Of a stretch of 64,000 bases of DNA, positions 53,761-64,000 are shown piece after piece. The number at the start of each line of letters is the position of its first letter. The stretch's first letter is position 1. Source of the DNA: Clavelina lepadiformis (lineage: Eukaryota; Chordata; Ascidiacea; Aplousobranchia; Clavelinidae); assembly GCF_947623445.1 (NCBI RefSeq), contig NC_135246.1, positions 19,340,288 to 19,404,287 on the forward strand, read 5' to 3'. The notes below the pieces were generated by a model. The model ran no database searches and was not told the DNA's origin. It worked only from the letters and a program-made list of their open reading frames with translations. The translations under genes were made by a program, and so were the position numbers.

Positions 53761-56700
53761 GTAGCACTATTTTTTTGAGGGTATTTATCATCAGTTATCT
53801 AGTTATAATCTCATTAGTTCTCGTGAACAAGTACTCAAGGTATGGGTATGTTTTTTTTTCAGACAATTGATTATGGTTTTATTTCTCCGTTGACTTGTTT
53901 GGTGGCGAATAATTCCAAATTGGGAGACACCTGCTTCTTTTTTTGTGTTGTCAACCACACACTGATTGGAGAGGGCAAGATTACGTGCATGTCCACTGGG
54001 CACTGGAGTCATTCGCCACCGTTATGCAAAGGTCGAAAACTTCTCTCATTTGTTTTAAGCCACCTGATATTTTTATCTGCAGATTAAGTTATTTTAAGAA
54101 ACAACTCCTGTATCAGTTGGTGAATGAAGTAAAACCCCTCCTGCTACTCCTTTGCATAAAATAATACTTTTACGATTGTCAATAACCTGAAAAAGTAAAC
54201 GCGAGTTTGTTTAAAATATCCATCACGCAGTTCAGTGCCAGCCGCTGGGAAAAGCATTTGGCATAGAAGTTCAACCAAGGTCATGTTCCGACAAGGTGTC
54301 TCTCGCCGGCACTCACTGCTTCCATCACTGCGCTTCCGGTTTCGTGCTCGATGGGGACGCCTCTCGCGTCTGCACTGGAGCAGGAGCTTGGAGTGGGACT
54401 CCTCCAGTTTGCAGGAGTGAGCTGCAGTTTATTGAGTGAAATTTATCAAAGCTTTTCTTAAATTTGAATGTTTTTTAACCCAGATTTAAGAATTTAAGTT
54501 TTCACTGAGTTAATGACAGCTCAGATAAATGATAAGTGGGTTAGGGCTTAACCCACTCATGTCCGTAAATCACACAAGTTTACGATGTTGACAGGGACAT
54601 GTGCTTCACTGAGCATCCCCGATAGCGGAAACATCTGGCCAACTTCCTGCTCCACAGACCACCTGCAACCAGCTGGGACAGTTTGCAGTTTTTCATGTCG
54701 GGAAGGATACGCATTGGCTGGAAGTCCCACTTTACTCTGTGATATGGACGGAAGGTCAAGCTGAGATTTAGTTGGAATGTTTGAAAGTAGTTAACATTTA
54801 ATGAAGGAAAGCTTCGAACACACTTCATTTTTATTGTTAATATGTTGCTTAGACTGCAATGCATTGTCAGCCATTGTAAGTCTTTCACAGTATGCAGCTG
54901 CTGTTTCAGTTGTTTCTATGCAAACATCATCTTACTGCTTTATTGATCCGTTTTAGATGGAACTTTCCCGCCCCGACCTGTCGACAGGGATGCTTTCCTC
55001 TGCTAGCGCCAGCGAGTGGTGAAATCTTTCCCTCGATTTGTGCAGAAAATTCTGTGATTGCGGGACGACGTGCGGTGGTCATGGAAGGAATCATCTGTGT
55101 TGCCTGGTGTAGTGAAGGATACAGGTTGGAAGGAAGCACACAGAGGTTATGCACGACTGGTGGGATATGGACCGGAGAGGAGGCAAGTAAATCAGATGAG
55201 AGGAAAGAATTAGGGTATGGTATCATGCATGAAGCAAGTTGACCTGTCTTGTTGTATTATAACGTTTTTACTCACATTTCAGGTGCATAGTTAGTGCTTA
55301 TTGTTCAGACTTCATAGCAACCAGTTTATTGTGTGATACAGATAATTGCATTAAGGTAGTGTGAAGCCCTTTGTCCTCCATTCTACATACTTTGTTGACT
55401 TTCAAGGAAAATACGATTGCTGTGTCATGAATATTCGTGAATTTTGACCCAGACTTACTGCTCCAAGCTGTGTCCTTCTCTGAAGCTCCCAAGGCTCATG
55501 GGGGCTTCCCCAGCATATTGCACTGATGTTAAAAGAAAATCAGAGCTCGCTGAGGGTCAAAAGTGCGAATTATTTTGCCCCGACGGCTTTGAACCATCCA
55601 ACGAAGTAGACGCTGTTATGTGCCTCAGTAATGGATCTTGGAGCCAAATTCCTGACGCTTGTATAAGTAAGATTTGACCAACATTGTAAAATGTGCTAAA
55701 GAAACTAAGCCTGTTATCTTTTTGATATGTCTGTAGATTAGCGCTTGAAAACTCTTTTTTAAAGTGACCCTTACAACTTGTTCACCAGGGACATGCCGCT
55801 CGCATGCAAAGGTGTTGAACGGGGTCCTATCACCTGATTCTTGCTACGGGGCTAATCCGCTTCTCCAGGACACAAGATGCACTCTCGACTGCGACGATGG
55901 ATTCGAGCTGCGTGGACCAATGCAGGTTCAGTGTCTGGCCACTGGGAAATGGACAGGTAGACAGACTGATGTGGTGTCATTTATTTTAGATTGTACCGTA
56001 TCGTTTATTTTTTTATCGATGCTTGTGGGGGACGAGAGATAAAATGCTAACCATTATATCGAGATGACGTAAATAATAACTCCCCGAGCAAACAAGCAAA
56101 GTCATAAGGAATAGAACATGCACGGCATGATGATGATTAGCACGGCCACTGAACCCAATCAGCGGAAACGCTTCTCATCTCACAATGTATATTACATTAC
56201 TGTTATGTTTGAAGATTGAGACATTTGACTCTAAGCTGCCTCTGACTCCACTGGAGTTTTCATCATAAATTTGCGCAGTAATTCAGTTCTTGTTTCTCCC
56301 AAGATCACCTCGGAGAATGCTTGAAGCGTTGCCCTTCACTTACCCCGCCCTCACACGGTTCGTTGACCCCCAACAACTGTTCGGCCACTCAACTTTTTCA
56401 GGGGTCTGAGTGCCAGTACATCTGTGACAGTGATTATGGATTGGAAGGCGACGAAAGTCGAACCTGTCTAACTGATGGTACCTGGTCTGGGGATCCCCCT
56501 GAATGCGTCGGTGAGATTTTTTCGTTTCTTCACTCGTTATACGGTCTTTGACTTATTGAGACCTAAGTTGCCGTGGGTTTTAGTTTTAATGAATCTTCAA
56601 ATATAAAAAACTTCACATGTGCAATTACGTTTACTTAATATGCCTAGTTATTAACCTACCGGTAATAACTTATATCCAGTTTATTACCTTAGTTAATAAT

Positions 56701-59700
56701 TCTATTAATAAACCTAACCATATGATAATAATAATAATTATATAACAATAATAATACCCACTAAGTTAATAACTAAATAACCTTCCACTTGTCGTTTATT
56801 GCAGCCGAGAACCAGTTCCTGATTCGACAAACCACGGCCGATCGAGACGTGTGTCTGGATATCAATACGGTGACGGGATTTGTCGAGAAGAAGCAGATCA
56901 AGAAATGCTCGTTCAACAATCGACTCCAACGATGGACTATTCTCAGCCAAGGTTCAGCTCATCGTTAGCTTTCGTTATTCGCCTAAATTTCATTCCTTGC
57001 CTCATGTGCCTATGCTGGTGCCAAATCAAAGCATGTGGAGTGGTAGACGTTAGTAAGCATCAACATGCAGCCTGAAGGGATCTGGGTGGGCACTCTTGCT
57101 GTAATCATGAATGGATAATTAGCGTGTCTGGGGTTCTACGTATTTTGTAATGAAGTTCCAGTAGGATTTTCACGGCCTACCATCCAATTGTGTGTGCTTA
57201 GCAGAAATTGTTTTTGCAAAACTTGAATTAAAACGGAAATTAAGTTGACAATCGTTCCAGGTCTTATACGGAATGTGGCATTGAGGAAATGTATTGAAGT
57301 GGAGCACACAGAAGTAGGCTCCTATCTCACTCTACAGGACTGCTCTGACGATGATGAGCGGCAAAAATGGGACTGGACCGACAATGGAGACGTCACACTG
57401 CATGTGAGTATGTGCACAGACAAGCTCTCTGAGCAGGAATCAAGCGGTGAGGAATCATTGCCGTGATAAAGCCGTGTAAAGACTTTCCTCGGTCTGAGGA
57501 TAAAAATTCTGATGCCGTACAAGTCGTTGTCGTCTCAGTAATAATCTCTGTCGTCTTAATAATTTAGCTTAGATTAAGGTGTCATGGGAATAGACATCAA
57601 AACAAGAGCATTTTTTGATTATGTAAGATTTCAAGATCTTTTAATCTGCTAGAACAATTTTTCAAATTTAGTGATGCGTTTGTGATGCAATAGTGATGTG
57701 ATAAAGCATGAATTTTTGTTTAACCAGAACACAAACCTACAGCTTGGTTATGGCTATGCTTCAATTGGCAAGATCATGTTGGTTGAGGAAAGTGATGCAT
57801 TAACGTGGTATGCAGTGACCTCAAGTGGACAGCAATCGCTTTATAGCACCTTTTCCAACTCAAGGTCAGTCAAGGTTATATAGCGGATGTTATAATAATA
57901 TCAGGATATGAAAAATTCTAAGCTGTAAAATATGATATCTATGTAGCTGTCCACGACTCCGTGTTCCTTCCTTCACAAACATCTCTCCGACAGCGTGTGC
58001 CGAAAATCAAACTATCGTCAATGAGACGACTTGCTCCTTCTCCTGTGCGGAGAATCGTAAACTCGTTGGAGAAGGAAACAGAAGCTGCAGTAATGGTCGA
58101 TGGAATGGGACATACCCAACATGTTGGTGTTTATATTGCACTGGATGTGTCATTGTTTGAATTATGTTTGTTGTACATAGATGGGTATATGATAGTGGTA
58201 CTCTTTGAAGGAGCCTATCATAATTAATGCTTCCACACATATTCATCTCTTTTTACGCCCAATAATCTTCGTCAAAAAAGAATAATTTTACTAATACGGT
58301 GAATTTGTATATATAACCGCCATCTTGTTCCATCATCATGACGCCGTGCATTAAGAGAGCGATTAATTTCAGGTGAGACTGCTTGTCAACCATTATCGCC
58401 CCCTAGCGGCAACGGAACAGTAACAGCGGAATGTCAGTCAGGGCTACAGGATGAAGGAAAAGTCTGTAAATTTGACTGTCCGCTAAGTAATTATCATTTG
58501 GAAGGAGAAGCCGTTTTGATCTGTCTCTCAACTGGCAACTGGAGCACCTCACCAGCGGCTTGTACATGTGAGCAGCGTTTTATTTGAAGTTTGGCGACCG
58601 CTAAGAAGTTTTAGGTGACCATGGCCTTTAAAGACTAACTACTAATTTTCTGCTGTAGTTACAGAAGTAAAAATTTTGACAAACCATTAAAGAAATTTAT
58701 GAAAGTGTTTTGATCCCCAAAACCACCTTTTAAAAGCACTGCGTGACTACGTGTATTTACCTCATTGTCTTAACCTCCAAGTATTTCTGTTTTGAGGAAA
58801 AAGTATTAGTCGGTACAAAACGAATCAAACTCGGATAAGAAATATTTTCTTCGTTGAACTGATTGCAACTTTACACTCAACAGATTTTAATTCATTTCTC
58901 CAGTTAGACAACTGTTACGTTTAGAAACCAAAATGGAAAGGTGTCATGAAGGAAAGCTGGCAATAAGACCAGACAACATAATTGCTCCTGCTTTTTACAG
59001 TGCGATGTCCTCAGTTGGATGCGGTGGAAAATGGAATTCTTTTTCCATCATCTTGTTCCGCTGACGACAGCTCCATCGGTGCAAGCTGCAATCTCAGCTG
59101 TGAACAACCTTACAAGGCAAAGGTAGCTTCCACACATACTGTCACAGCTTCTACTACAGCTATTGTGGTTATCTCCATAACCTGCTTCATGAAATAACTG
59201 CTTCTTCATCATGATTCGCGTGACGTTCATCGTAAAGGCATCATGCTGACTTGGGCAGTCACAGCTTACTAGTTCAGCCACTCCTCTGTCAGTCGTAGAA
59301 AGCATGACTTATTTTGAAGGCTTATTACGCAATAACTTAGTGAGATTGTGTGATATTTAATAATTGTGAAATATTACTTCCGCGTCGCAATTGTTGTGGA
59401 TTGCGTGACTTGTTCATTGAGTGTTCATCTTGTCTCAGACTTTAACGTCGTTAACTTGCCTCACCAATGGGAGTTGGTCGTTCGGAAATTTTTCCTGCGA
59501 ACAAGGATGTTATGATGTTAATGCTCCCCCTGGTGGTGGTAATGTGTCATGTGACTCTGACGAGTTGTGGGAGGGAGACCAGTGCACATATTCATGCGGC
59601 GACGAGGAACATCGCGTCCTTGCGTCCGTCACTCCAGGAAGTGGAGACACCACGCTCCTCGCTGATCCTGGACCCAGCGGAACAATTTCAAGAACATGCA

Positions 59701-62700
59701 GAGCGAATGGGACATTTAACGGAACACTGCCCTCGTGTGTGTCAGTGTGTGAGCAACTTTCCATTCCGAGCAATGGTACGAGAGATGTCATTTGGTCGTG
59801 AAATGTATTTATCATACGTTACATAAAAACTGGTATCAGTGCTGTTTTGCTTTTGCACGAATTTATTCCTTAATTTGCTGTGCCCTAAACATTGTGTCCT
59901 GATGTGGAGGATCACTCTGTCTCCTCAGGTACATTGCAACCATCCAACTGCAGCAGCAGTAGAAAGGTGGAAGGATCAAGATGTGAACTTAGATGCTCCA
60001 CGGGTTTTGGTGTGCAAGGAAGTCCGGTTGCCACGTGCCAGTCTGATGGGGAGTGGTCCATGGATGGATTTCAATGTCAAGGTCACTCCATCATTTGTTT
60101 GTTTTTTTCACATCTTTAGTGCCACAAAGACACTTCCACTTTGAAGAAAAAATAAAAATAAAAACTCACACTTTTAAGAAGCTTTCAAACGTAGACTTTA
60201 GTTTCCACTTGGTAGAAATTGAAATTGTAAGAATAAATTAGAGTATTCACTCGAAATCGCATCTTTTTTTCTGCAGAGGAAACACAGTTCGTCATAAAAA
60301 TAAAAGACTCATCAAATCCAGTTTGTCTCGAGGTTAACACGTCATTGGCCGAAAATCATCTCGATTATCTTCGTGTCCTGAAGCGAGACAGCATCTCGAC
60401 ATGTTTAAATTCAACCAATGCTCTGTGGACATGGTCGAGTGCTCATCAACTCAAGCACGTCCAGTCTCGATATTGCCTGGCAGTTTTGGACAAAAACGCA
60501 AAAAGGTCAGAATATGATGGTTTTTATTGCTATTGTTGGTGATGTGCAAAATTTTGCAACTATTATGATACGTGGTCAGTGTCAGGGCAACACAGCAGTT
60601 GGTCTATCATGAACCCGAATAGATTAATAACTGTAAGACATCGCATATTATAATATAATTGCAATAATAACCACAGCAGATCGTGCCCAAATACAACTTA
60701 AAATGTGAACTAAAATCCAGTGTTTTTCTGGATTTGAAAGACTCATAAGTTTGTGATAACTTGATTGACGTCATGTGCAGCTTTTTTCAAGTTTAACTTT
60801 GGCGACCGCTGAAAAAGTTAGAGCGACAACGACTTTAAAAGATTACCTGCTATTTTTGTACTGTTGCCGCGGAAGTATAAATTTTGAAAGATCATTGGAA
60901 AAATTTAAGAGACTGCTTCAGTCCCTCAACACAACAATGGTGTAAATTTTGTGTTGAACTTGTCTCCTCTTCCACAGGTTGACTCCTCTCCTCCTGAGGA
61001 ATTGCTCCACATCTGATCTTTCCCAGCAGTGGAGTTGTTCCCCAACAGATCCACATCTCCTCCACCTCACCCACCACCCACTCCACGTCCACCTCGGAGA
61101 TTCAAACTCCAACCAGGCGGCTGCTTATCGCCACCCGGTGGGCCACATTATCAACGAGAAGGAGCTGTGGCTCGGAGTCGATGCCACCAACAACTCGCAT
61201 GCCGTGGCTCCATGCTCTCTGCACACTGACAGGTGCGTGATGTCATAATAGAGGCTCACCCATGCGTAACTTGGCCACATCCTAACACTTTCGTTGAACG
61301 ACAAAAATACAAGTCTTAAACCGTCTGACATGTAGAATTCACTTTTAACATGTTAAGGATTTCATAGTTTTGGAGTAGGGCTTTGTTTGTCATACCCAGT
61401 GTTAGTATATGCATCACTTGGATACTTTATCATAATAAACTCCAAATTTGGTTGTTTTTATCTTACTTTAGGATTTTTTATTGTCGTGCATGTGCCATGC
61501 GTTCGTGACAAGCTGGTATGCCTGCATACAATCGCTGTACAATGTACATATACGTCATGCTAGGATACAGTGCTTGTATGTTTTATCTTAGCAAACAGCG
61601 ATGCGAACTGTTTTTGTGGCACACAGGTGTGCACCTCTTGTAATCCCTGAGCATGCCACTGTCACCCCGTCTTCATGTAGCGATGGAAATGTTGTGAGTA
61701 TCAACACCACATGCATTGTGACCTGCTCCACCGGGTACATATTGCGCCACATTCTAACAACCGGCATATCGGCCACTTGCAATGACCAAACAGAATGGGA
61801 TTATAATGGTATGGTCCATTAAAGAACTCATGCAAAATATGCTTTCGTTTGGTTGTTTCGTTTATTTTTCTTCTGTAATGAGATTTCTATTAAATTCAAG
61901 TTTTTGTCTTTTAATTGCAAACATACAATAGGGACCACTGTACCAGTATGTGTTACCTGTATTGCTCAGATATCAATACTTTATTCTTTGACAGACACTG
62001 TAAATACATTTCCACTGGAGTGCACTCAGCCATGTCCAGGGATGTCTGTTCAATCATCTGTGAATTTCTCGTCAAATTGTGAAAATGGTCTCGCTACATT
62101 TGGAGATGTCTGCAACTTCACTTGTGACGAACCCAACCAAATGATAGGTGTGCTTTGATCTCTGCTTCGCAAGTACACACAGTTTGAGCGGTGATGAGTC
62201 GTTGCTTAGGTTTAGTCGTGCAAAGACGAATATTACAACATCAGATGTGATTAGATCTTTACCTGAAGTTTTCAACATAGTCCAGCTTACTTCTCTCAAT
62301 TTTGTACCACACAGGTGTACCACACTCCATATGCGGTCTGAATGGGGCCTGGTCCTCCACTTCACCCACCTGCATCCGTGTCTGCCCCCATCCTGCTCCT
62401 TCAACCCACACGCTTGCCAACCAGACTGTCTATGCAACCCCCGGCAACTGTCTCTATGACGACGACATTCTCGCCTCTCAAGTTGTAAGCGATGATGAAT
62501 GTAGTTACAGTTGCAATCCAATGTACACTGTGGGAAATACGTCGATGACGCGTACTTGTTTGTCGAATGGATCGTTTGATCATTCTCTACCGACCTGCTA
62601 CATTCCGCAAGCCTCAACCACTTACAGGTGGGTTTGGCTGCTCTCGCTTTAAAACTAGAACCGGTTTTGTTGGTAGTTTTTTTTATAATAATCGAGCTTG

Positions 62701-63846
62701 TTGCAATATTGAGCTTTTAATGCAGCGACTCATCCTGTGGAACACCGCCGTCCCACAGTCAGTACGTCGGAAGATTGTTACGCGTTGAAAATTGCACCAC
62801 GCCTGCAGACACTCAACGACTTTGTGCTGTGTTAGTCACCAACATCTTTCATTCACAGTGCACTCACTTCCATGTGATAAGTTGGAACTTTGTTCATTTG
62901 TTTTGTTGTTTCTTCAGTTACGGCTGCAGTTCTGGATACAAGATTCCATCCGGCGATACGATTCACTGCGCCGCCAACAGCTATACCTGGCCTTCCCCGC
63001 CCTTGTGCAAGCGTAAGTAGGTGTTGATGGATTTCCAGTCAAAGAAGTTTTCAGATCATTCTAAGACTTCGCGCAGATGATAACTCTTTGCCTGAAATTG
63101 TGCGCTGCAAAGACATGTTGGAAATAAAAGATGGCTGTGTTGAGCGCCTAGTTTCTGTCAATCATTTTTTGTGTCTTTGCAGGGTTGTGCCCAGACATCA
63201 GTACTCAATGCTCTGGTAAAGTGGAAGGAGAGTATTGCATCATCGAGTGTGAAGCGCAGCAGACGATATCTCATGGAAACAATCGATTGCTCTGTAACGT
63301 AGACGGCACTTGGAGTGACACTCTTCCATATTGTGTTGGTGCGTTCTTCACCTAAATCAGGCGTCACCAAACTTTTCTTTGAAAAGGGCCAGATAAGCAT
63401 AAGAACTGACTGGAATGCTTTGTTCAATAGTTTGCAATACAATGAGCTCATTCACGGCACAGTGAGGTGGGCCGGATAAAATTAACCATGTGGTTCGGGC
63501 CGTCGTTTGGTCACCCATGACCTAAAACGTTGCATGCCTCTAGTATTGTTCTGCTTAATTTATGCTGGGGTTCTTAATGTGTCATTTTACCGTGATAACT
63601 TTATGCTTGCGAAAACAATTCCTCAGATAAGGCCCACTTCAAAATCCAAAGCTCGCTGCAATCGTCGGGTGATTCTATCTGCATCAGCCACAATGGGAAA
63701 GTGAACATCGATGCCAAAGTGATGTTGGCCAGTTGCAGCCCGTCGAACCAGAATGATTTGCTCTGGTCCTGGGAGAGTTCTTCGCTCATCCGACACATTC
63801 GAAGCGGGTTTTGTCTTTCCTCATCCGATCGCAAGCATGGATCGAG
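52373..63846 (+). CDS. Type II membrane mosaic protein: SEA-like domain, 17 sushi/CCP modules, three ricin-type beta-trefoils (partial at right edge)
   Basis: A cell-surface protein of unknown role. Twenty-eight exons join in frame: 52373-52508, 52956-53122, 53219-53464, 53620-53760, 53863-54031, 54231-54416, 54595-54754, 54957-55182, 55453-55666, 55789-55956, 56304-56510, 56805-56951, 57261-57403, 57728-57864, 57947-58122, 58373-58567, 59001-59122, 59439-59775, 59929-60081, 60277-60505, 60978-61232, 61627-61808, 61995-62147, 62315-62627, 62726-62830, 62918-63012, 63183-63338, 63627-63846. About 1,712 residues are visible. After R-R-Y-R-K-R (20-25) a hydrophobic helix (26-51) is a signal anchor, so the bulk is extracellular. 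Order: SEA-like, 7 CCP, trefoil, 5 CCP, trefoil, 5 CCP, trefoil. Exon 8 ends in a GC donor. An acceptor-like TTTACAG ends at 52370, two bases before the ATG, implying an upstream 5' exon or spliced leader. Domains support adhesion or carbohydrate recognition; function is inference. Confidence 0.85.
53740..56510 (+). other. Module block: CCP/sushi modules 1-7
   Basis: Exons 4-11. Seven repeats of about 55-65 residues, each with the outline C-x-x-L...P..C...G..C...C..G..L.G.....C...G.WS...P.C. The six-cysteine long form, with an extra pair beside the usual four, is typical of tunicate sushi modules. Modules 3 and 6 are split by introns in the middle, before the W-containing end. The end of module 1 is joined to module 2 through a phase 1 intron, the usual phase for shuffled modules. 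Confidence 0.85.
56805..57864 (+). other. Module: ricin-type beta-trefoil 1
   Basis: Exons 12-14, about 142 residues. The start F-L-I-R-Q...V-C-L-D-I-N is that of ricin B-type trefoils. Q-x-W motifs occur as Q-R-W (exon 12) and Q-K-W (exon 13), and exon 14 supplies the third lobe (L-Q-L-G...W-Y-A-V). Such domains bind sugars in lectins and in the mannose-receptor family. Exon per lobe fits a three-lobed trefoil. Confidence 0.7.
57947..60081 (+). other. Module block: CCP/sushi modules 8-12
   Basis: Exons 15-19, with starts C-P-R-L, C-Q-P-L, C-P-Q-L, C-Y-D-V and C-E-Q-L. Module 11 is enlarged by a proline/glycine/threonine insertion of about 20 residues. The last cysteine of module 8 is formed across an exon junction (T|GT), which confirms the join between 58122 and 58373. 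Confidence 0.82.
58590..58722 (+). repeat. Intronic repeat, copy 1
   Basis: Starts TTTGGCGACCGCT and keeps similarity for about 130 bases with the copy at 60798-60930. It lies in the intron after exon 16. No inverted ends were seen. Confidence 0.6.
60277..61232 (+). other. Module: ricin-type beta-trefoil 2
   Basis: Exons 20-21, about 161 residues. The start F-V-I-K-I...V-C-L-E-V-N parallels trefoil 1. A later Y-C-L-A-V-L and the Q-x-W motif Q-Q-W (followed by S-C) mark lobes. The third lobe has E-L-W-L-G-V-D and a histidine-rich stretch around L-L-H-L-T-H-H-P. Confidence 0.65.
60798..60930 (+). repeat. Intronic repeat, copy 2
   Basis: Starts TTTGGCGACCGCT and shares, in order, AAAAGTT/AGAAGTT, GACTAAC/GATTACC, AATTTTG and AAATTTA blocks with copy 1. 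It lies in the intron between the two exons of trefoil 2. Confidence 0.6.
61627..63338 (+). other. Module block: CCP/sushi modules 13-17
   Basis: Exons 22-27, with starts C-A-P-L, C-P-G-M, C-P-H-P, C-G-T-P and C-P-D-I. Module 13 is split and ends in exon 23; module 16 is split at G-V-Y-G-C-S-like sequence between exons 25 and 26, using a GTTAGT donor. The block repeats the five-module size of block 2. Confidence 0.8.
63358..63519. mobile_element. Non-autonomous hAT-like element (family 3), in an intron of the mosaic gene
   Basis: 162 bases between CAGGCGTCACCAAAC and GTTTGGTCACCCATG, inverted to each other. Flanking octamers ACCTAAAT and ACCTAAAA match 7/8, the size of a hAT duplication. The inside has the GGGCC blocks common in hAT-derived short elements. 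Confidence 0.75.
63627..63846 (+). other. Module: start of ricin-type beta-trefoil 3
   Basis: Exon 28. The opening F-K-I-Q...I-C-I-S-H-N and the later F-C-L-S-S-S match the first exon of trefoils 1 and 2. The exon ends with a donor (AG|GTAAAC) and the next exon would lie at or beyond the right edge; the last 150 bases show no clear exon. Confidence 0.6.
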
Positions 63847-64000
63847 GTAAACAATCCTGATTGGCTGAGGAATTTTGACCATACAGATGATGCAGACCTG
63901 TCAACAATAAAGAAGTTGTCATCTAAAACTTTACATAAAATTCAAGAAGGGTTGTAAACCGTAACATAATGATCAGCATACCACCTAAAAGCTCTTGGTA

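Overview
This window is animal nuclear DNA, most likely from an ascidian tunicate. The evidence is a compact set of intron-containing genes whose products match vertebrate families along their full length (otubain, alkaline ceramidase, Polo-like kinase 1, FoxK, Noggin), short introns with GT-AG borders, an AT-rich background, and many small DNA transposons. Species cannot be fixed from the sequence. Splice models were built by hand by matching exon ends and reading phases, so exon borders are predictions. Every join listed keeps the frame.

Layout. Positions 1-6.4 kb hold the left-truncated, minus-strand part of a Ty3/gypsy-like retroelement: LTR-like leader, gag, a textbook -1 frameshift signal, pol, and an uninterrupted env-like frame that runs off the left edge. 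Next come otubain (7.2-9.2 kb, +) and a neutral/alkaline ceramidase (10.2-12.5 kb, +), then an unrecognised seven-exon gene (13.5-16.7 kb, -) and Plk1 (17.9-22.0 kb, -). A decayed but precisely bounded hAT transposon (22.9-25.3 kb) separates Plk1 from FoxK (27.2-32.8 kb, -). Noggin (TATA box at 42.08 kb, coding 42.69-43.35 kb, +) sits alone in about 19 kb without other convincing genes. That territory is strikingly rich in the CRE palindrome TGACGTCA.

The right end (52.4 kb to beyond 63.8 kb, +) is one large mosaic gene: a type II membrane anchor, a SEA-like domain, then blocks of 7, 5 and 5 sushi/CCP modules, each followed by a ricin-type beta-trefoil module. At least 28 exons and about 1,712 residues lie in the window, and the gene is open at the right edge. 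This combination is the best candidate here for an undescribed recognition or adhesion protein.

The genes are not an operon-like functional unit. Two are cell-cycle or transcription regulators (Plk1, FoxK), one is a secreted BMP antagonist (Noggin), one is a deubiquitinase and one is a sphingolipid enzyme. Mobile DNA is the common thread: at least one gypsy-like element, one hAT element, and several families of small inverted-repeat elements sit in introns and promoters.
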